Part shown: one piece after another, positions 43,354 through 53,128 of the stretch
Layout of the letters: every line of letters starts with the position of its first letter
Position numbering within the stretch: position 1 is the stretch's first letter
DNA from: Chryseobacterium sp. VAUSW3
GTDB lineage: Bacteria; Bacteroidota; Bacteroidia; Flavobacteriales; Weeksellaceae
Length of the DNA stretch: 64,000 bases
Direction of reading: 5' to 3'
NCBI RefSeq assembly: GCF_002205795.1
Contig: NZ_NIUY01000002.1
Coordinates: forward strand, 558,001-622,000
Notes under the pieces: model-generated
What the model saw: only the letters and a program-made list of their open reading frames with translations
Database searches by the model: none
Told to the model about the DNA's origin: nothing
Made by a program: the position numbers and the translations under genes

Positions 43354-45747
43354 TTAAAATTCAAAAATAAATCCGAAATACGGCAGCGGTGTTGAGCGGT
43401 CTGCCTCCCCGTAATTCAGCTGATAAATCTGCTCATTTTGCGGTGCATCAGGGTTGGTAACAATTCCGTTACCGTTTGTATCACGTTCCAGTGCAATCAC
43501 CGGTAATCTGCTTGGGTTTTTCGATCCGTAAACGTTTACAACATCTACGTAGAAAGTCATCTGCCATTTGTTGAAGATCCATTTCTTCTCTGCTCTTATA
43601 TCGAGTTGATGTACCAGATTCCCGCGTTGGGAATTCAGCAAAATATAATCTGAAATCGGTGCATTGGCAATATTCCACACATTAACCAGTTGACTTTTTT
43701 CCAGATCGTAAGGCGTTTCCGGCAAACCACTCTGCAACCGGAATCTTGCTCCGATGTTCCAATTCCTGCTGAAATATTTCCCTCCAGTTAATGACAGGAT
43801 ATGTCTGCTGTCCCAACTCGATGGTTTCAAATCACCATTAAGATCACTGAATTTGGAGTGGCCGAAAGTGTATGAAGCGATTCCATAGAAATCGTTCACG
43901 GTTCTTTTCTGGGCTAAAAGCTCTATTCCATACGTTTCGCCAACGCCTCTGCTGTCAAGAGGTTCTGCCCCGACTACTCCGAAATCACCGCCTAAATTTG
44001 CCAGGGAAATTCCGTTTCGAAGGGAAAAAGGATAGTTTTTGTATTTTTTATAATAGGTTTCGGCAGTAATTCTTAGATTATTGTTTCCATTAAATTCCAC
44101 GCCACCCACAATCTGGGAGTTTTTAATGTATTTTAAACTGTTTTTATTAATTAAATTTCCGTTCTGCGCATATCCTAAAGCCGTATAAGATGGCAGCATA
44201 TAGTAAATTCCGCCATTCAGGTTGAGGGCAAACTGATCAGATAATTGGTATTTCATTGAAATTCGCGGTGAAAACTGCTCCAGTGGATTTGAAGTAATTC
44301 CCGAATAATCACTACCATCAACTCGGAAACCAGCGGAAAGCTCCAATTTACTTTCCAGAAATTTACGTGAACTCTGAAGATAAAATCCGTATTGTGCCAA
44401 ATTCATTTCGGAAAGATATTGGTCAGCAACGGCTCCGCTTTGAGTGATCGCCTTTAAATTTGAATCATTAAAATAAGTTGCAAAATTAACATTAGCACCC
44501 GAACTCATCTGGAAATCGCCAAGCCTGAAATTACGGTCAGCACGGATTTTATTTTCACTTTCCTGCGAATGATAGTCGATCAGCAAATTCTCAGGAGTTT
44601 CGATATTGCGGTAGTATTTTGTAGCTTGGTTGTCGAGCATATTCCGGCTCCAGGTAAACAGCCAGTTGCCATTTTCTGCCAAATGACGATAGCCTGCACC
44701 CAGCGTATAATTCCACTGTGGCGAAACAGGAAGTCTTTCAATTAAAGTCAAATTATAGAGTGTGGGTTCAGCATTTTCATTGAATTTAAACTCATCAATG
44801 GCTCCCAGACCTATGAAATACAGTTCGTTACCATTTTTAAATTTCTTTGAGACTTTTAATGTCGTATCATAATAACTCGGCAAAAACGGTAAATCGATCG
44901 CTTTGAAAAGCAATTGCAGATTCGATTTACGGACAGAGAATAATCCGCTCCACGACTGGTCTTTGCTCAGCGGACCGTCCATCATCAGCTGCATGTCATC
45001 GAGTCCCAGGATGGCTTTGTATCCCATTTTATCTTTACGCGCCTGTTTGAGGTTGAATTCAAAAAGTGAAGATAAGGTTCCGTTTCTCTTGGCCGGAAAG
45101 GCACCGCTGTAAAAATCTACATCTTTAATAAAATCAATGGTTATTAAGCCTCTCGGGCCACCGCTCGCGCCTTGGGTCTGGAAATGGTTGATCACCGGAA
45201 CCTCGATTCCGTCGATATAAAATTTATTTTCAGCAGAACTTCCGCCGCGTATAAAAAGATCGTTTCTAAACGTAGCAGTAGTTCCTACTCCCGGAAGCGA
45301 AAGAATCGCTTTGGAAATATCGCGGTTGGAACCCGCATTTTTCTGCACTTCTTCGCTCGTGATATTTCGCAGGGAAACCGGGCTTTCTGGAGAAGTTTTA
45401 TAGACCTTGGCCTTCAGAACCAAACCTTCAATTTCCTGTTCCCGTACCGCCATTTTCTGCAGTCCCACAGAAAAAGTAAGGTTTTGGTTAGGGATTACAG
45501 CAATGTCGTTAAGCGATTGATTTTGGTAGCCTGTTGCACCAATCTGAAAACTGTAATTTCCCGCAGATAAATCTGCCAGTACAACATTTCCATCACCAGA
45601 AAACTGCTGGCCGGTTGAAATAATGGTTACGGTTGAAGTTAAAGGTTTTTTAGAAAAATCATCAACAACATTAATGTTGATACTTCCTGTTTGTGCAAAA
45701 AACGGCAAGGTGCTGATGAGAAAAATAATGACAAATTTAAATTTCAT
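43354..45747 (-). CDS. TonB-dependent receptor with carboxypeptidase-like regulatory domain
   Basis: A 797-aa outer-membrane protein. Signal peptide MKFKFVIIFLISTLPFFA, then a CarboxypepD_reg-like Ig domain (residues 20-95), a plug domain (VQKNAGSNRDISKAILSLPG, RNDLFIRGGSSAENKFYIDG), and a 22-strand beta-barrel region ending with the aromatic C-terminus STPLPYFGFIFEF. It imports an unknown ligand using TonB energy. No SusD partner gene is adjacent, so a SusCD glycan role is unlikely; it may take up metal complexes or peptides. It stands between a hairpin terminator and the S41 peptidase gene. Confidence 0.92.
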   Translation of the reverse strand: MKFKFVIIFLISTLPFFAQTGSININVVDDFSKKPLTSTVTIISTGQQFSGDGNVVLADLSAGNYSFQIGATGYQNQSLNDIAVIPNQNLTFSVGLQKMAVREQEIEGLVLKAKVYKTSPESPVSLRNITSEEVQKNAGSNRDISKAILSLPGVGTTATFRNDLFIRGGSSAENKFYIDGIEVPVINHFQTQGASGGPRGLITIDFIKDVDFYSGAFPAKRNGTLSSLFEFNLKQARKDKMGYKAILGLDDMQLMMDGPLSKDQSWSGLFSVRKSNLQLLFKAIDLPFLPSYYDTTLKVSKKFKNGNELYFIGLGAIDEFKFNENAEPTLYNLTLIERLPVSPQWNYTLGAGYRHLAENGNWLFTWSRNMLDNQATKYYRNIETPENLLIDYHSQESENKIRADRNFRLGDFQMSSGANVNFATYFNDSNLKAITQSGAVADQYLSEMNLAQYGFYLQSSRKFLESKLELSAGFRVDGSDYSGITSNPLEQFSPRISMKYQLSDQFALNLNGGIYYMLPSYTALGYAQNGNLINKNSLKYIKNSQIVGGVEFNGNNNLRITAETYYKKYKNYPFSLRNGISLANLGGDFGVVGAEPLDSRGVGETYGIELLAQKRTVNDFYGIASYTFGHSKFSDLNGDLKPSSWDSRHILSLTGGKYFSRNWNIGARFRLQSGLPETPYDLEKSQLVNVWNIANAPISDYILLNSQRGNLVHQLDIRAEKKWIFNKWQMTFYVDVVNVYGSKNPSRLPVIALERDTNGNGIVTNPDAPQNEQIYQLNYGEADRSTPLPYFGFIFEF

Positions 45748-45776
45748 GGAGTTGAGAATTTATGCAATTTACAAAA

Positions 45777-45806
45777 TAAACGTCCCTGCGGAAAGGGACG
45801 CTTATC
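45777..45806 (-). terminator. Terminator after fasciclin lipoprotein gene
   Basis: Arms CGTCCC and GGGACG around an eight-base loop; on the minus strand it is followed by TTTATTTTG. It separates the fasciclin gene from the TonB receptor gene. Confidence 0.65.
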
Positions 45807-45834
45807 AAACATTAACATTTAAATAATAAAACTA

Positions 45835-46785
45835 CTATGGTAAAAGAACTTTGTCGATGGCATGAATTACACCATTGCTGCACTGTACATCTGTTGCTAT
45901 TACATTTGAAACTCTGTTGTTAGCATCTGTAATTTTCACTCCTCCTGTGGTTGTAATTTTAAAAGTACCGCCCTGGAAAGTCGTAACATTCATATTATTT
46001 GTAATATCGGTAGATAAAACATTTGCTCCGGCAACTACATGATATTTAAGGACATTCTCTAAAGTTGCTGCAGGTACGGCGGCCAGGTTCGGAAGGTTCA
46101 GCTCAGTTAGCAAAGAGCTAAAAGCAGCATTAGTAGGAGCAAAAACGGTAAAAGGTGAATTGGTTGTGCCGCTGAGAATTCCTGCAAAATCAGGCATATC
46201 GTTTCTCGTAAGTGCGGATACAAGCGATGAAAAATTAGGATTTGCAAGCGCATGGGTTACTACCGTTGGCAAACCGATGACTTTATCAACTTTGTGAATT
46301 ACTCCATTACTTGCTGTGATATCGGTCTTGGTTACCGTTGATATTCCATTGATTTTAACCCCAGATGCGGTGTTAATAAACATACTGAGATTTTTAGAAG
46401 AAGAAGCATTTCCTTTGGCTAATGTGGAGACATAACCTGTAGTTACTTGTGCTGCCATCACTTTATTAGAAAGCACATGGTTTAGGAGAATTTCTTTTAA
46501 TGCGGCATTCGGAACATCATTGAGATTCGCAAAACCATTATCAGCAAGAAATTGCGTGAATGCTGCATTAGAAGGTGCAAATACCGTGAAACTTCCGGAT
46601 GCTCCTAAGGTAGAAGCCAATCCTGCTTTATCAATGGCTGCCTTCAAATTAGAAAGGTCTGCATCCATCGATGCCAATTCATAAATAGTTTTTGGTGTTT
46701 CAACATCATCTCGGCTCTCATCGCACGAGACGAATAAAAAACTGAATAAAAACACAAAGGCTGAAAGTTTAAATAAATTTTTCAT
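45835..46785 (-). CDS. Lipoprotein with two fasciclin domains
   Basis: A 316-aa protein with a lipoprotein signal ending in LFVSC. Two fasciclin (FAS1) domains follow, at about residues 45-180 and 182-315; both show the H1 box (GSFTVFAPSNAAFTQFLADN and SPFTVFAPTNAAFSSLLTEL) and the H2-type YHVVAG / ASNGVIHKVDKV and CSNGVIHAIDKVLL segments. FAS1 proteins mediate adhesion between cells or to matrix. It would be surface-exposed or periplasmic, lipid-anchored. Confidence 0.93.
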   Translation of the reverse strand: MKNLFKLSAFVFLFSFLFVSCDESRDDVETPKTIYELASMDADLSNLKAAIDKAGLASTLGASGSFTVFAPSNAAFTQFLADNGFANLNDVPNAALKEILLNHVLSNKVMAAQVTTGYVSTLAKGNASSSKNLSMFINTASGVKINGISTVTKTDITASNGVIHKVDKVIGLPTVVTHALANPNFSSLVSALTRNDMPDFAGILSGTTNSPFTVFAPTNAAFSSLLTELNLPNLAAVPAATLENVLKYHVVAGANVLSTDITNNMNVTTFQGGTFKITTTGGVKITDANNRVSNVIATDVQCSNGVIHAIDKVLLP

Positions 46786-46886
46786 AATAATATATTTTTT
46801 TATTGGTGTAAATATAGTACATTAAAATACAAAATAATATATTTTTAGAATAGAAATATACTATATAAGTTATTGATCATATTATT

Positions 46887-46921
46887 ACAAAAAAAAACAC
46901 CCAACTAATCAGGTGTTTGTG
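46887..46921 (-). terminator. Terminator after hutU
   Basis: On the minus strand arms AAACACC and GGTGTTT are followed by a long T run (TTTTTTTTT). Confidence 0.75.
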
Positions 46922-46935
46922 TATTCAAAATATAT

Positions 46936-48924
46936 TTAAGAAAAAAGCTCATCATCAACCAAGTTCGGGAGCGTAACTTTGAGATCAGGCTCCAGTTCCA
47001 TAGCTCTTTTAATGGCGAACAATGCACCTTCATTTCTTGCCCAGCTTCTTCGGGAAATTCCGTTGTTGACATCCCAGAAAAGCATCGATTTTAATCTTCG
47101 GTCGGCATCGTCGCTTCCGTCGAGCAACATCCCGAAACCACCGTTGATTACTTCTCCCCAACCAACGCCACCACCGTTATGAATTGAAACCCATGTCGCC
47201 CCACGGAAACTGTCGCCAATCACGTTATGAATAGCCATATCAGCTGTAAATCTAGAACCGTCGTAAATGTTGGATGTTTCGCGGTAAGGAGAATCAGTTC
47301 CGGAAACATCGTGATGGTCACGACCCAAAACTACCGATCCTATTTCTCCTTTTTTAATGGCTTTATTAAAGGCTTCCGCGATTTTCATTCTTCCTTCCGC
47401 ATCGGCATAGAGAATTCGTGCTTGTGAACCTACTACCAGTCTGTTTTCCTGTGCACCTTTAATCCACTGGATATTATCTGCCATTTGTTGCTGAATTTCC
47501 TCTGGAGAATTCTGCATAATCTCTTCTAAAATCTTCGAAGCAATTTCGTCTGTTTTCTGTAAATCTTCAGGTTTACCGCTGGTACACACCCAACGGAACG
47601 GTCCAAAACCATAATCAAAACACATCGGTCCCATAATATCCTGCACGTAGCTCGGATATTTAAATTCTCTTCCCAAGGTTGGGTTTTCTGCCATTACATC
47701 AGCTCCGGCACGGCTTGCTTCCAATAAAAACGCATTACCGTAATCGAAGAAATAGGTACCTTTCTCAGTATGTTTATTAATGGCTGCCGCATGTTTTCTT
47801 AAACTTTCCTGAACTTTTTGTTTAAATAATTCAGGATTTTCTGCCATCATTTTGTTGGATTCTTCAAAACTTTGCCCTACAGGATAATAACCTCCGGCCC
47901 ATGGATTGTGCAGCGAAGTCTGATCGGATCCGATGTCGATTTTCAAGCCTGCTTCTGCAAATTTTTCCCAAACTTCCACCACGTTTCCGAGGTAAGCTAA
48001 AGAAACTGTTTCTTTATTTTGCTGAGCGTTACGAACCCTCTGTACTAACTCATCAAGATTTTCATGGATTTCATCGATCCATTTTTGTTCATGGCGAATA
48101 TTAGTAATTTTTGGATTCACTTCGGCACAAACCGTGATACACCCAGCTATATTTCCGGCTTTTGGCTGTGCACCAGACATTCCGCCCAAACCTGAGGTAA
48201 CGAAGAGTCCGCCCTTGGGTGATTTATTAATTTTTCTGAAAGCATTTAATACCGTAATGGTAGTACCATGCACAATTCCCTGGGGACCGATATACATATA
48301 ACTTCCGGCCGTCATTTGTCCGTATTGGGTTACGCCAAGCGCATTGAATTTTTCCCAATCGTCGGGTTTTGAATAATTCGGAATCATCATTCCATTGGTC
48401 ACCACGACTCTCGGCGCTTCTTTATGACTCGGGAAAAGACCCATGGGATGACCGGAATACATTACCAAAGTCTGCTCATCGGTCATTTCCGAAAGGTATT
48501 GCATCGTAAGAAGATACTGCGCCCAATTGCTGAACACGGCACCGTTTCCACCATAAGTTATGAGTTCGTGCGGATGTTGGGCCACGGCATAATCCAGGTT
48601 GTTCTGAATCATCAGCATAATGGCTTTTGCCTGTTCAGATTTGCCGGGATATTCAGAAATCGGTCTGGCTTTCATTTCATAATCCGGACGGAAACGGTAC
48701 ATATAAATTCGCCCAAACTTTTTCAGTTCATCACGAAACTCCGGCAAAAGTTCGGCATGGAATTTCGGATCAAAGTAGCGCAAAGCATTTCTCAGTGCGA
48801 GTTTTTCTTCTTCTTCACTAAGAATTTCCTTGCGTTTTGGTGCGTGGTTAATTTGAGGTTCAAAAGGTTTTGGCTGTGGAAGTTCAGAGGGAATTCCCTG
48901 TTGTATTTGCTGCTGAAAGGTCAT
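46936..48924 (-). CDS. hutU: urocanate hydratase
   Basis: Second step of histidine breakdown: urocanate to imidazolonepropionate, using tightly bound NAD+ as electrophile. The product has 662 aa, longer than the about 550 of the classical enzyme but, as I recall, the normal length for the Bacteroidota form. Conserved stretches: YGGNGAVFSNWAQYLLTMQY, TVLNAFRKINKSP, GLGGMSGAQPKAGNIAG, GSDQTSLHNPWAGGYYPVG, DYGFGPFRWVCTSGKPEDL and the C-terminal HNGGGVGWGEVINGGFGMLL. No hutH, hutI or hutG is adjacent, so the pathway genes are scattered or this gene is regulated alone. Confidence 0.93.
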   Translation of the reverse strand: MTFQQQIQQGIPSELPQPKPFEPQINHAPKRKEILSEEEEKLALRNALRYFDPKFHAELLPEFRDELKKFGRIYMYRFRPDYEMKARPISEYPGKSEQAKAIMLMIQNNLDYAVAQHPHELITYGGNGAVFSNWAQYLLTMQYLSEMTDEQTLVMYSGHPMGLFPSHKEAPRVVVTNGMMIPNYSKPDDWEKFNALGVTQYGQMTAGSYMYIGPQGIVHGTTITVLNAFRKINKSPKGGLFVTSGLGGMSGAQPKAGNIAGCITVCAEVNPKITNIRHEQKWIDEIHENLDELVQRVRNAQQNKETVSLAYLGNVVEVWEKFAEAGLKIDIGSDQTSLHNPWAGGYYPVGQSFEESNKMMAENPELFKQKVQESLRKHAAAINKHTEKGTYFFDYGNAFLLEASRAGADVMAENPTLGREFKYPSYVQDIMGPMCFDYGFGPFRWVCTSGKPEDLQKTDEIASKILEEIMQNSPEEIQQQMADNIQWIKGAQENRLVVGSQARILYADAEGRMKIAEAFNKAIKKGEIGSVVLGRDHHDVSGTDSPYRETSNIYDGSRFTADMAIHNVIGDSFRGATWVSIHNGGGVGWGEVINGGFGMLLDGSDDADRRLKSMLFWDVNNGISRRSWARNEGALFAIKRAMELEPDLKVTLPNLVDDELFS

Positions 48925-48993
48925 TGTAATTTTTACTTTGTTTGAAAGTTTTAAAGATATTCAATTTCGAAAATACAATCCAAAGAAATCGAT

Positions 48994-49024
48994 TCAAAAA
49001 AAAACCGCCATCGAGGCGGTAGTA
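48994..49024 (-). terminator. Terminator after the small acidic protein gene
   Basis: Arms ACCGCC and GGCGGT around five bases, followed on the minus strand by TTTTTTTT. Confidence 0.8.
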
Positions 49025-49045
49025 TATATATGAGTGTGTAATCCT

Positions 49046-49339
49046 TTAACCAAGTACATCGTCATTGGTCTCCTCGTGATTATCTTCATTATCGCTGAGA
49101 CTGTAATAATTGTTTTCTTCATCTTCTGATCCAATGTTTTCCATTGCATCATCAGCAGTTGTTCCGGGAATATCCAGTCCGTCGTCCAAACTTTTCTGTG
49201 TATTATCTTCATTAAGTACAGGATTTCCGTCTCCATCTAAAGGAATTTTCTCCTGCTTATTAAAAATGTCATTTTCAGGATTGTAATTCATTTGTTCGAG
49301 TTTTGCATCCTGTTCCGATTTGTTATTTTCTGGCGCCAT
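49046..49339 (-). CDS. Small acidic hydrophilic hypothetical protein
   Basis: A 97-aa protein without signal or membrane segments, extremely rich in Asp, Glu and Asn (DIPGTTADDAMENIGSEDEE, NNYYSLSDNEDNHEETNDDV). It looks intrinsically disordered. It is preceded by a second small hydrophilic gene at 49377-49634 in the same direction, 37 bases apart, and followed by a terminator. Both share a style seen in stress-related proteins of the Chryseobacterium group, but I know no function. An overlapping frame at 48994-49236 is rejected. Confidence 0.7.
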   Translation of the reverse strand: MAPENNKSEQDAKLEQMNYNPENDIFNKQEKIPLDGDGNPVLNEDNTQKSLDDGLDIPGTTADDAMENIGSEDEENNYYSLSDNEDNHEETNDDVLG

Positions 49340-49376
49340 AATCGTGTATTTTATGATTAAAACTGAAGTTATTATT

Positions 49377-49634
49377 TTAAACTTCTTCTCCTAACTGTTG
49401 GTTCTTATTATTCTCCCAGGCATCATCATAAGCTTTTTGCTGATTTTCCCAGGCCGTTGGCGGAATGGCATTTTCGGCATCCTTTACCAAATTTTCCTTC
49501 GTAATTTCAGGATTACGGATATCTTTAAGCCGGGTTAACGATTCCTGACCGTTATTTTCAATAGCAGGATTTTGGTCAACAGTATTTTTGATATTTTTAA
49601 AGCCTTCAGGGTCTTTTATTTTATTTTGGTCCAT
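49377..49634 (-). CDS. Small hydrophilic hypothetical protein
   Basis: An 85-aa soluble, highly charged protein starting MDQNKIKDPEGFKNIKNTVD and ending NNKNQQLGEEV. It has NPEITKENLVKDAENAIPP and a Trp-containing WENQQKAYDDAWENN segment. No family recognised. It is probably co-transcribed with the acidic protein gene downstream; both may be general-stress products, by analogy only. Confidence 0.65.
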   Translation of the reverse strand: MDQNKIKDPEGFKNIKNTVDQNPAIENNGQESLTRLKDIRNPEITKENLVKDAENAIPPTAWENQQKAYDDAWENNKNQQLGEEV

Positions 49635-49796
49635 GATTTCAAAAATTAGTGTTCGTTTTTAAAACACTCAAATATTATTCCGAAACAAAATCAGTATATT
49701 GAACAATGAATTTAAACTTCCTCAAAAAGCCTTTTCGGAAAGCTTTTTTTGACTGAAATTTTACGGCAATTCTAAAAAATCTTTTAAATTTATTAT

Positions 49797-49804
49797 TAAA
49801 TTTG
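49797..49804 (+). promoter_or_regulatory. TAnnTTTG promoter box for ftsK
   Basis: TAAATTTG followed by 14 bases to the ftsK ATG, which leaves room for only a leader of a few bases. Confidence 0.45.
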
Positions 49805-49818
49805 CGCACATTCTTATT

Positions 49819-52317
49819 ATGGAAAAAAATACAAAAACAACCCCGCCCAAGGCGTCTGCACCAAATAAAACCCTTTCTAAGCCCCGTATATTTTTTGGAG
49901 TTCTTTTCGTTCTCCTTTCTGTAGTTCTTACGTTTTCTTTCGTTTCTTACCTGCTGAACTGGAAAGCCGACCAGAGCCAGGCCGGAACGATGCTGGATAA
50001 AACTGTGCAGTCCTCGAATATTTTCGGGAAGATTGGTGACTGGCTGGGCAACTTTTTTATTTTTGAAAGTATTGGGATTGCAGCATTTGCCGTAGCTTTT
50101 CTGTTTTTTGTTGTGGGAATGTTAATTTTCAAGAAAAATTATTTCAAGCCGTGGAAAACCATCGGTCATTCCCTGTTTTTTATTTGCTGGCTGCCGATTT
50201 TCATGGGCGCCATTACCAAAGGACAGGGTGTTTTGAGTGGCGTTTACGGATTTCAAATTATGGATTTCCTATTATCAGTCATCGGATCTGCCGGACTTTG
50301 GCTGGTACTTTTGGTAAGTATTGCACTGTATTTTGTGCTTGAATTCAATTTAAATCCATCCAATGTAAAAGCGAAACTCAATGATTTAAACGAAAATACG
50401 GTTGGAAGGGTAAAAGCCATGATGCCCAACTCTTCTGAAAATTTTGAGGCGGATGAAGAGCTTGAGGAACTTGCGGCGGATGATACAGGAAATCACGCTA
50501 CACAGAATATAAAAACAGTTTCCACCCCTGCAGAAATTCCGGTTAAAGGTTTTCCTGAGGTTGAAATCAGTAATGATTTTGAAACCATCAAAACTCCTAA
50601 CAAAACATCATTTGATGATGGGGAACCTTCTAAAATTACTGTTACCGAAAGTGTTGGGAATTCTTTGAATTTAAGCCCAGTTTCAACAACAGAAATTCCG
50701 GCACCTACAAAATCCGATGAGATTGATTTTAAAGTTGAAGTTGCCAAAACAATAGATATTCTGGATGAATCTGATAAGAAATCGCAGGAACTTGTGGACA
50801 AGCACGGGCTTTATGACCATAAACTTGAACTGGCAAAATTCCAGATGCCTACCATCGATTTGCTGAGAGATTACGGCAACGAAGAAATTTCGATCAACAG
50901 GGACGAATTAGAGGAAAACAAGAACAAAATTGTCGGTTTGCTGAAAAACTTCAATGTGGGAATCGCTGAAATTAAAGCAACCGTAGGGCCTACCGTAACA
51001 TTATACGAAATCGTTCCGGAAGCCGGAATCCGCGTAGCTTCCATTAAAAAACTTCAGGATGACATTGCATTGAATCTTTCAGCTTTGGGAATCCGCATTA
51101 TTGCGCCAATGCCGGGAAAAGGTACAATTGGGATTGAAGTTCCGCGAAAAAATCCTTCAATGGTGTCAATGCGCAGTGTGATAAATAGCCAAAAATTTCA
51201 GAATACGGATATGGATTTGCCTGTAGTTTTCGGGAAAACGATTTCCAACGAAATTTTCATGGCAGATTTAGCAAAAATGCCGCATTTACTTATGGCTGGT
51301 GCAACCGGTCAGGGTAAATCTGTAGGTATCAACGCTATTCTTACTTCCCTGCTTTATAAAAAACACCCGAGCGAGCTCAAATTCGTTATGGTTGACCCGA
51401 AAAAAGTAGAACTTTCTCTCTATTCAAAAATCGAAAGGCATTATCTGGCAAAATTACCGGATGGTGACGACGCTATTATCACCGACACTCATAAAGTGAT
51501 AAACACGCTCAATTCCCTTTGTATTGAAATGGATCAGCGTTATGATTTGCTCAAAAATGCCTTCTGTAAAAACTTAAAAGAATACAATAAGAAATTCACC
51601 GAAAGAAAACTCAATCCTGAAAACGGACACCGTTATCTTCCATATATTGTTCTGGTAGTAGATGAATTTGCAGATCTTATTATGACTGCGGGGAAAGAAG
51701 TGGAGCTGCCAATCGCACGACTTGCGCAGCTGGCGAGAGCAGTAGGAATTCACCTTATTGTGGCGACCCAAAGACCTTCTGTAAATGTTATTACGGGGAT
51801 GATTAAAGCAAACTTCCCTGCGAGAGCGGCTTTCCGGGTGATTTCCAGTGTAGATTCCAGAACCATTCTAGATTCTCCAGGTGCAGATCAGCTCATCGGA
51901 AAGGGCGATATGCTGTATTTCAACGGAAATGAAATCCTGCGTCTTCAGTGCGCGTTTGTAGATACTCCGGAAGTTGAAAAAATTGCAGAATTTATCGGTG
52001 AACAGAAAGGTTATGCAAGTGCCTTCATGCTACCGGAATATACCAGCGAAGAATCTACTTCAAATGTTGGTGCTTTTGACCCGAACGAAAAAGATGCACT
52101 TTTTGAAGATGCTGCGAGAATTATTGTTTCCACCCAACAAGGTTCCACTTCTATGCTTCAGCGGCAGCTGAAACTTGGTTATAACAGAGCCGGAAGAATT
52201 ATGGACCAGCTTGAAGCAAGCGGTATTGTAGGCGGTTTCAACGGAGCCAAGGCGAGAGAAGTGCAGATTAGCGACTTAAATTCTTTGGAACAGTTTTTGG
52301 AAGAATTGCGCAAATAG
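49819..52317 (+). CDS. ftsK: DNA translocase FtsK
   Basis: Septal DNA pump that clears chromosome dimers at division; 832 aa. Four membrane helices lie within residues 25-185, then an acidic linker (about 190-320), and the RecA-like motor: beta domain with Walker A GATGQGKSVG, Walker B YIVLVVDEFADLI and VATQRPSVNVITG. The last 65 residues form the winged-helix gamma domain (RIIVSTQQGSTSMLQRQLKL, NRAGRIMDQLEASGIVGGFN) that reads KOPS-like sequences. It starts a plus-strand cluster with lolA and the lptG-like gene. Confidence 0.95.
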   Translation: MEKNTKTTPPKASAPNKTLSKPRIFFGVLFVLLSVVLTFSFVSYLLNWKADQSQAGTMLDKTVQSSNIFGKIGDWLGNFFIFESIGIAAFAVAFLFFVVGMLIFKKNYFKPWKTIGHSLFFICWLPIFMGAITKGQGVLSGVYGFQIMDFLLSVIGSAGLWLVLLVSIALYFVLEFNLNPSNVKAKLNDLNENTVGRVKAMMPNSSENFEADEELEELAADDTGNHATQNIKTVSTPAEIPVKGFPEVEISNDFETIKTPNKTSFDDGEPSKITVTESVGNSLNLSPVSTTEIPAPTKSDEIDFKVEVAKTIDILDESDKKSQELVDKHGLYDHKLELAKFQMPTIDLLRDYGNEEISINRDELEENKNKIVGLLKNFNVGIAEIKATVGPTVTLYEIVPEAGIRVASIKKLQDDIALNLSALGIRIIAPMPGKGTIGIEVPRKNPSMVSMRSVINSQKFQNTDMDLPVVFGKTISNEIFMADLAKMPHLLMAGATGQGKSVGINAILTSLLYKKHPSELKFVMVDPKKVELSLYSKIERHYLAKLPDGDDAIITDTHKVINTLNSLCIEMDQRYDLLKNAFCKNLKEYNKKFTERKLNPENGHRYLPYIVLVVDEFADLIMTAGKEVELPIARLAQLARAVGIHLIVATQRPSVNVITGMIKANFPARAAFRVISSVDSRTILDSPGADQLIGKGDMLYFNGNEILRLQCAFVDTPEVEKIAEFIGEQKGYASAFMLPEYTSEESTSNVGAFDPNEKDALFEDAARIIVSTQQGSTSMLQRQLKLGYNRAGRIMDQLEASGIVGGFNGAKAREVQISDLNSLEQFLEELRK

Positions 52318-52380
52318 GGTGAAACTTTAAACAATGGTTTAACTTTATTTTAAAATTTTAATCCAAAAAATAAAAAAAGA

Positions 52381-53028
52381 ATGAAAAGCATATTGAAAAA
52401 AATTACTCTTGGATTTTTTACACTCGCTACAGCGGCAAGTTTTTCTGCACAGAAAATCGATGCAAAAGCTAAAAGTTTATTAGATGCCGTTGCGCAGAAT
52501 TATAAATCGAAGAACAATGTTTATTTTAAATTTGTTTACGGCACCGGAACAGGTAAAACCGTAACCAAGACAGAACCCGGAATCTTCTACTCTGCCAAAG
52601 ACAAATACAAACTGAAAATTATGGGTACCGAGCAGATTTTCGACGGAAATAAGATTTATAACATTTCAGAAGAAGATCAGGAAATTACCGTTGCAAAGCC
52701 AACAGGAAATGAACAGATGTTTTCACCTCTGAATTATATTGGTGAATACAAAAAAGGCTACACCGTAAAATATCTGGGAAAAAAGACGGTAAACGGCGTA
52801 AAAGCTGATCAGATTAAATTAATCCCAACAACTAAAAACGGCATTAAAGAAGTTAACCTCTTTATTAATGATGCTAAGAAACAGATTGTGAAACTCGAAC
52901 AGTTTTCTACAGACAATTCGGTTTCGGTGATTGCAATCAGCGATTATAAAGTGAACCAGAGTTTGAGCAGCAACATGTTCAGTTTTGATAAAAATGATTA
53001 TAAAAACTATATCTATACTGAACTTTAA
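52381..53028 (+). CDS. LolA-like outer-membrane lipoprotein carrier
   Basis: A 215-aa periplasmic protein with signal peptide (MKSILKKITLGFFTLATAAS, cleavage near FSAQ). The body fits LolA/LolB-type half-barrels: SLLDAVAQNYKSKNNVYFKF, GIFYSAKDKYKLKIMGTEQI, DGNKIYNISEEDQEITVAKP, YTVKYLGKKTVNGVKADQIK and LFINDAKKQIVKLEQFS. It should shuttle lipoproteins through the periplasm. Its position 63 bases behind ftsK and before an LptG-type permease is, as I recall, conserved in flavobacteria. It ends in a strong terminator. Confidence 0.88.
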   Translation: MKSILKKITLGFFTLATAASFSAQKIDAKAKSLLDAVAQNYKSKNNVYFKFVYGTGTGKTVTKTEPGIFYSAKDKYKLKIMGTEQIFDGNKIYNISEEDQEITVAKPTGNEQMFSPLNYIGEYKKGYTVKYLGKKTVNGVKADQIKLIPTTKNGIKEVNLFINDAKKQIVKLEQFSTDNSVSVIAISDYKVNQSLSSNMFSFDKNDYKNYIYTEL

Positions 53029-53046
53029 TTTTTTTTTTTAAAAATT

Positions 53047-53082
53047 TCAAAAGCCCTCTTTAAAACAGAGGGCTTTTTTTGA
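53047..53082 (+). terminator. Terminator after lolA-like gene
   Basis: Arms AAGCCCTCT and AGAGGGCTT with a short loop, followed by TTTTTT. Confidence 0.88.
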
Positions 53083-53116
53083 AGCCATCAATCCTAAATT
53101 CTGTGATTTTTTTTGG

Positions 53117-53124
53117 TAAATTTG
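53117..53124 (+). promoter_or_regulatory. TAnnTTTG promoter box four bases before the lptG-like ATG
   Basis: TAAATTTG, then ACGC, then the ATG at 53129. The lptG-like gene thus appears to have its own nearly leaderless promoter behind the terminator. Confidence 0.5.
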
Positions 53125-53128
53125 ACGC

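Noticed and set aside
48424-48945. Plus-strand open frame of 173 codons inside hutU
   Set aside because: Antisense shadow of hutU with no motif or ribosome-binding context.
49046-49236. Overlapping minus-strand frame (48994-49236) in the small acidic protein gene
   Set aside because: It is Met/Thr/Ile heavy with an unnatural composition; the acidic frame has a better start and fits the terminator position.
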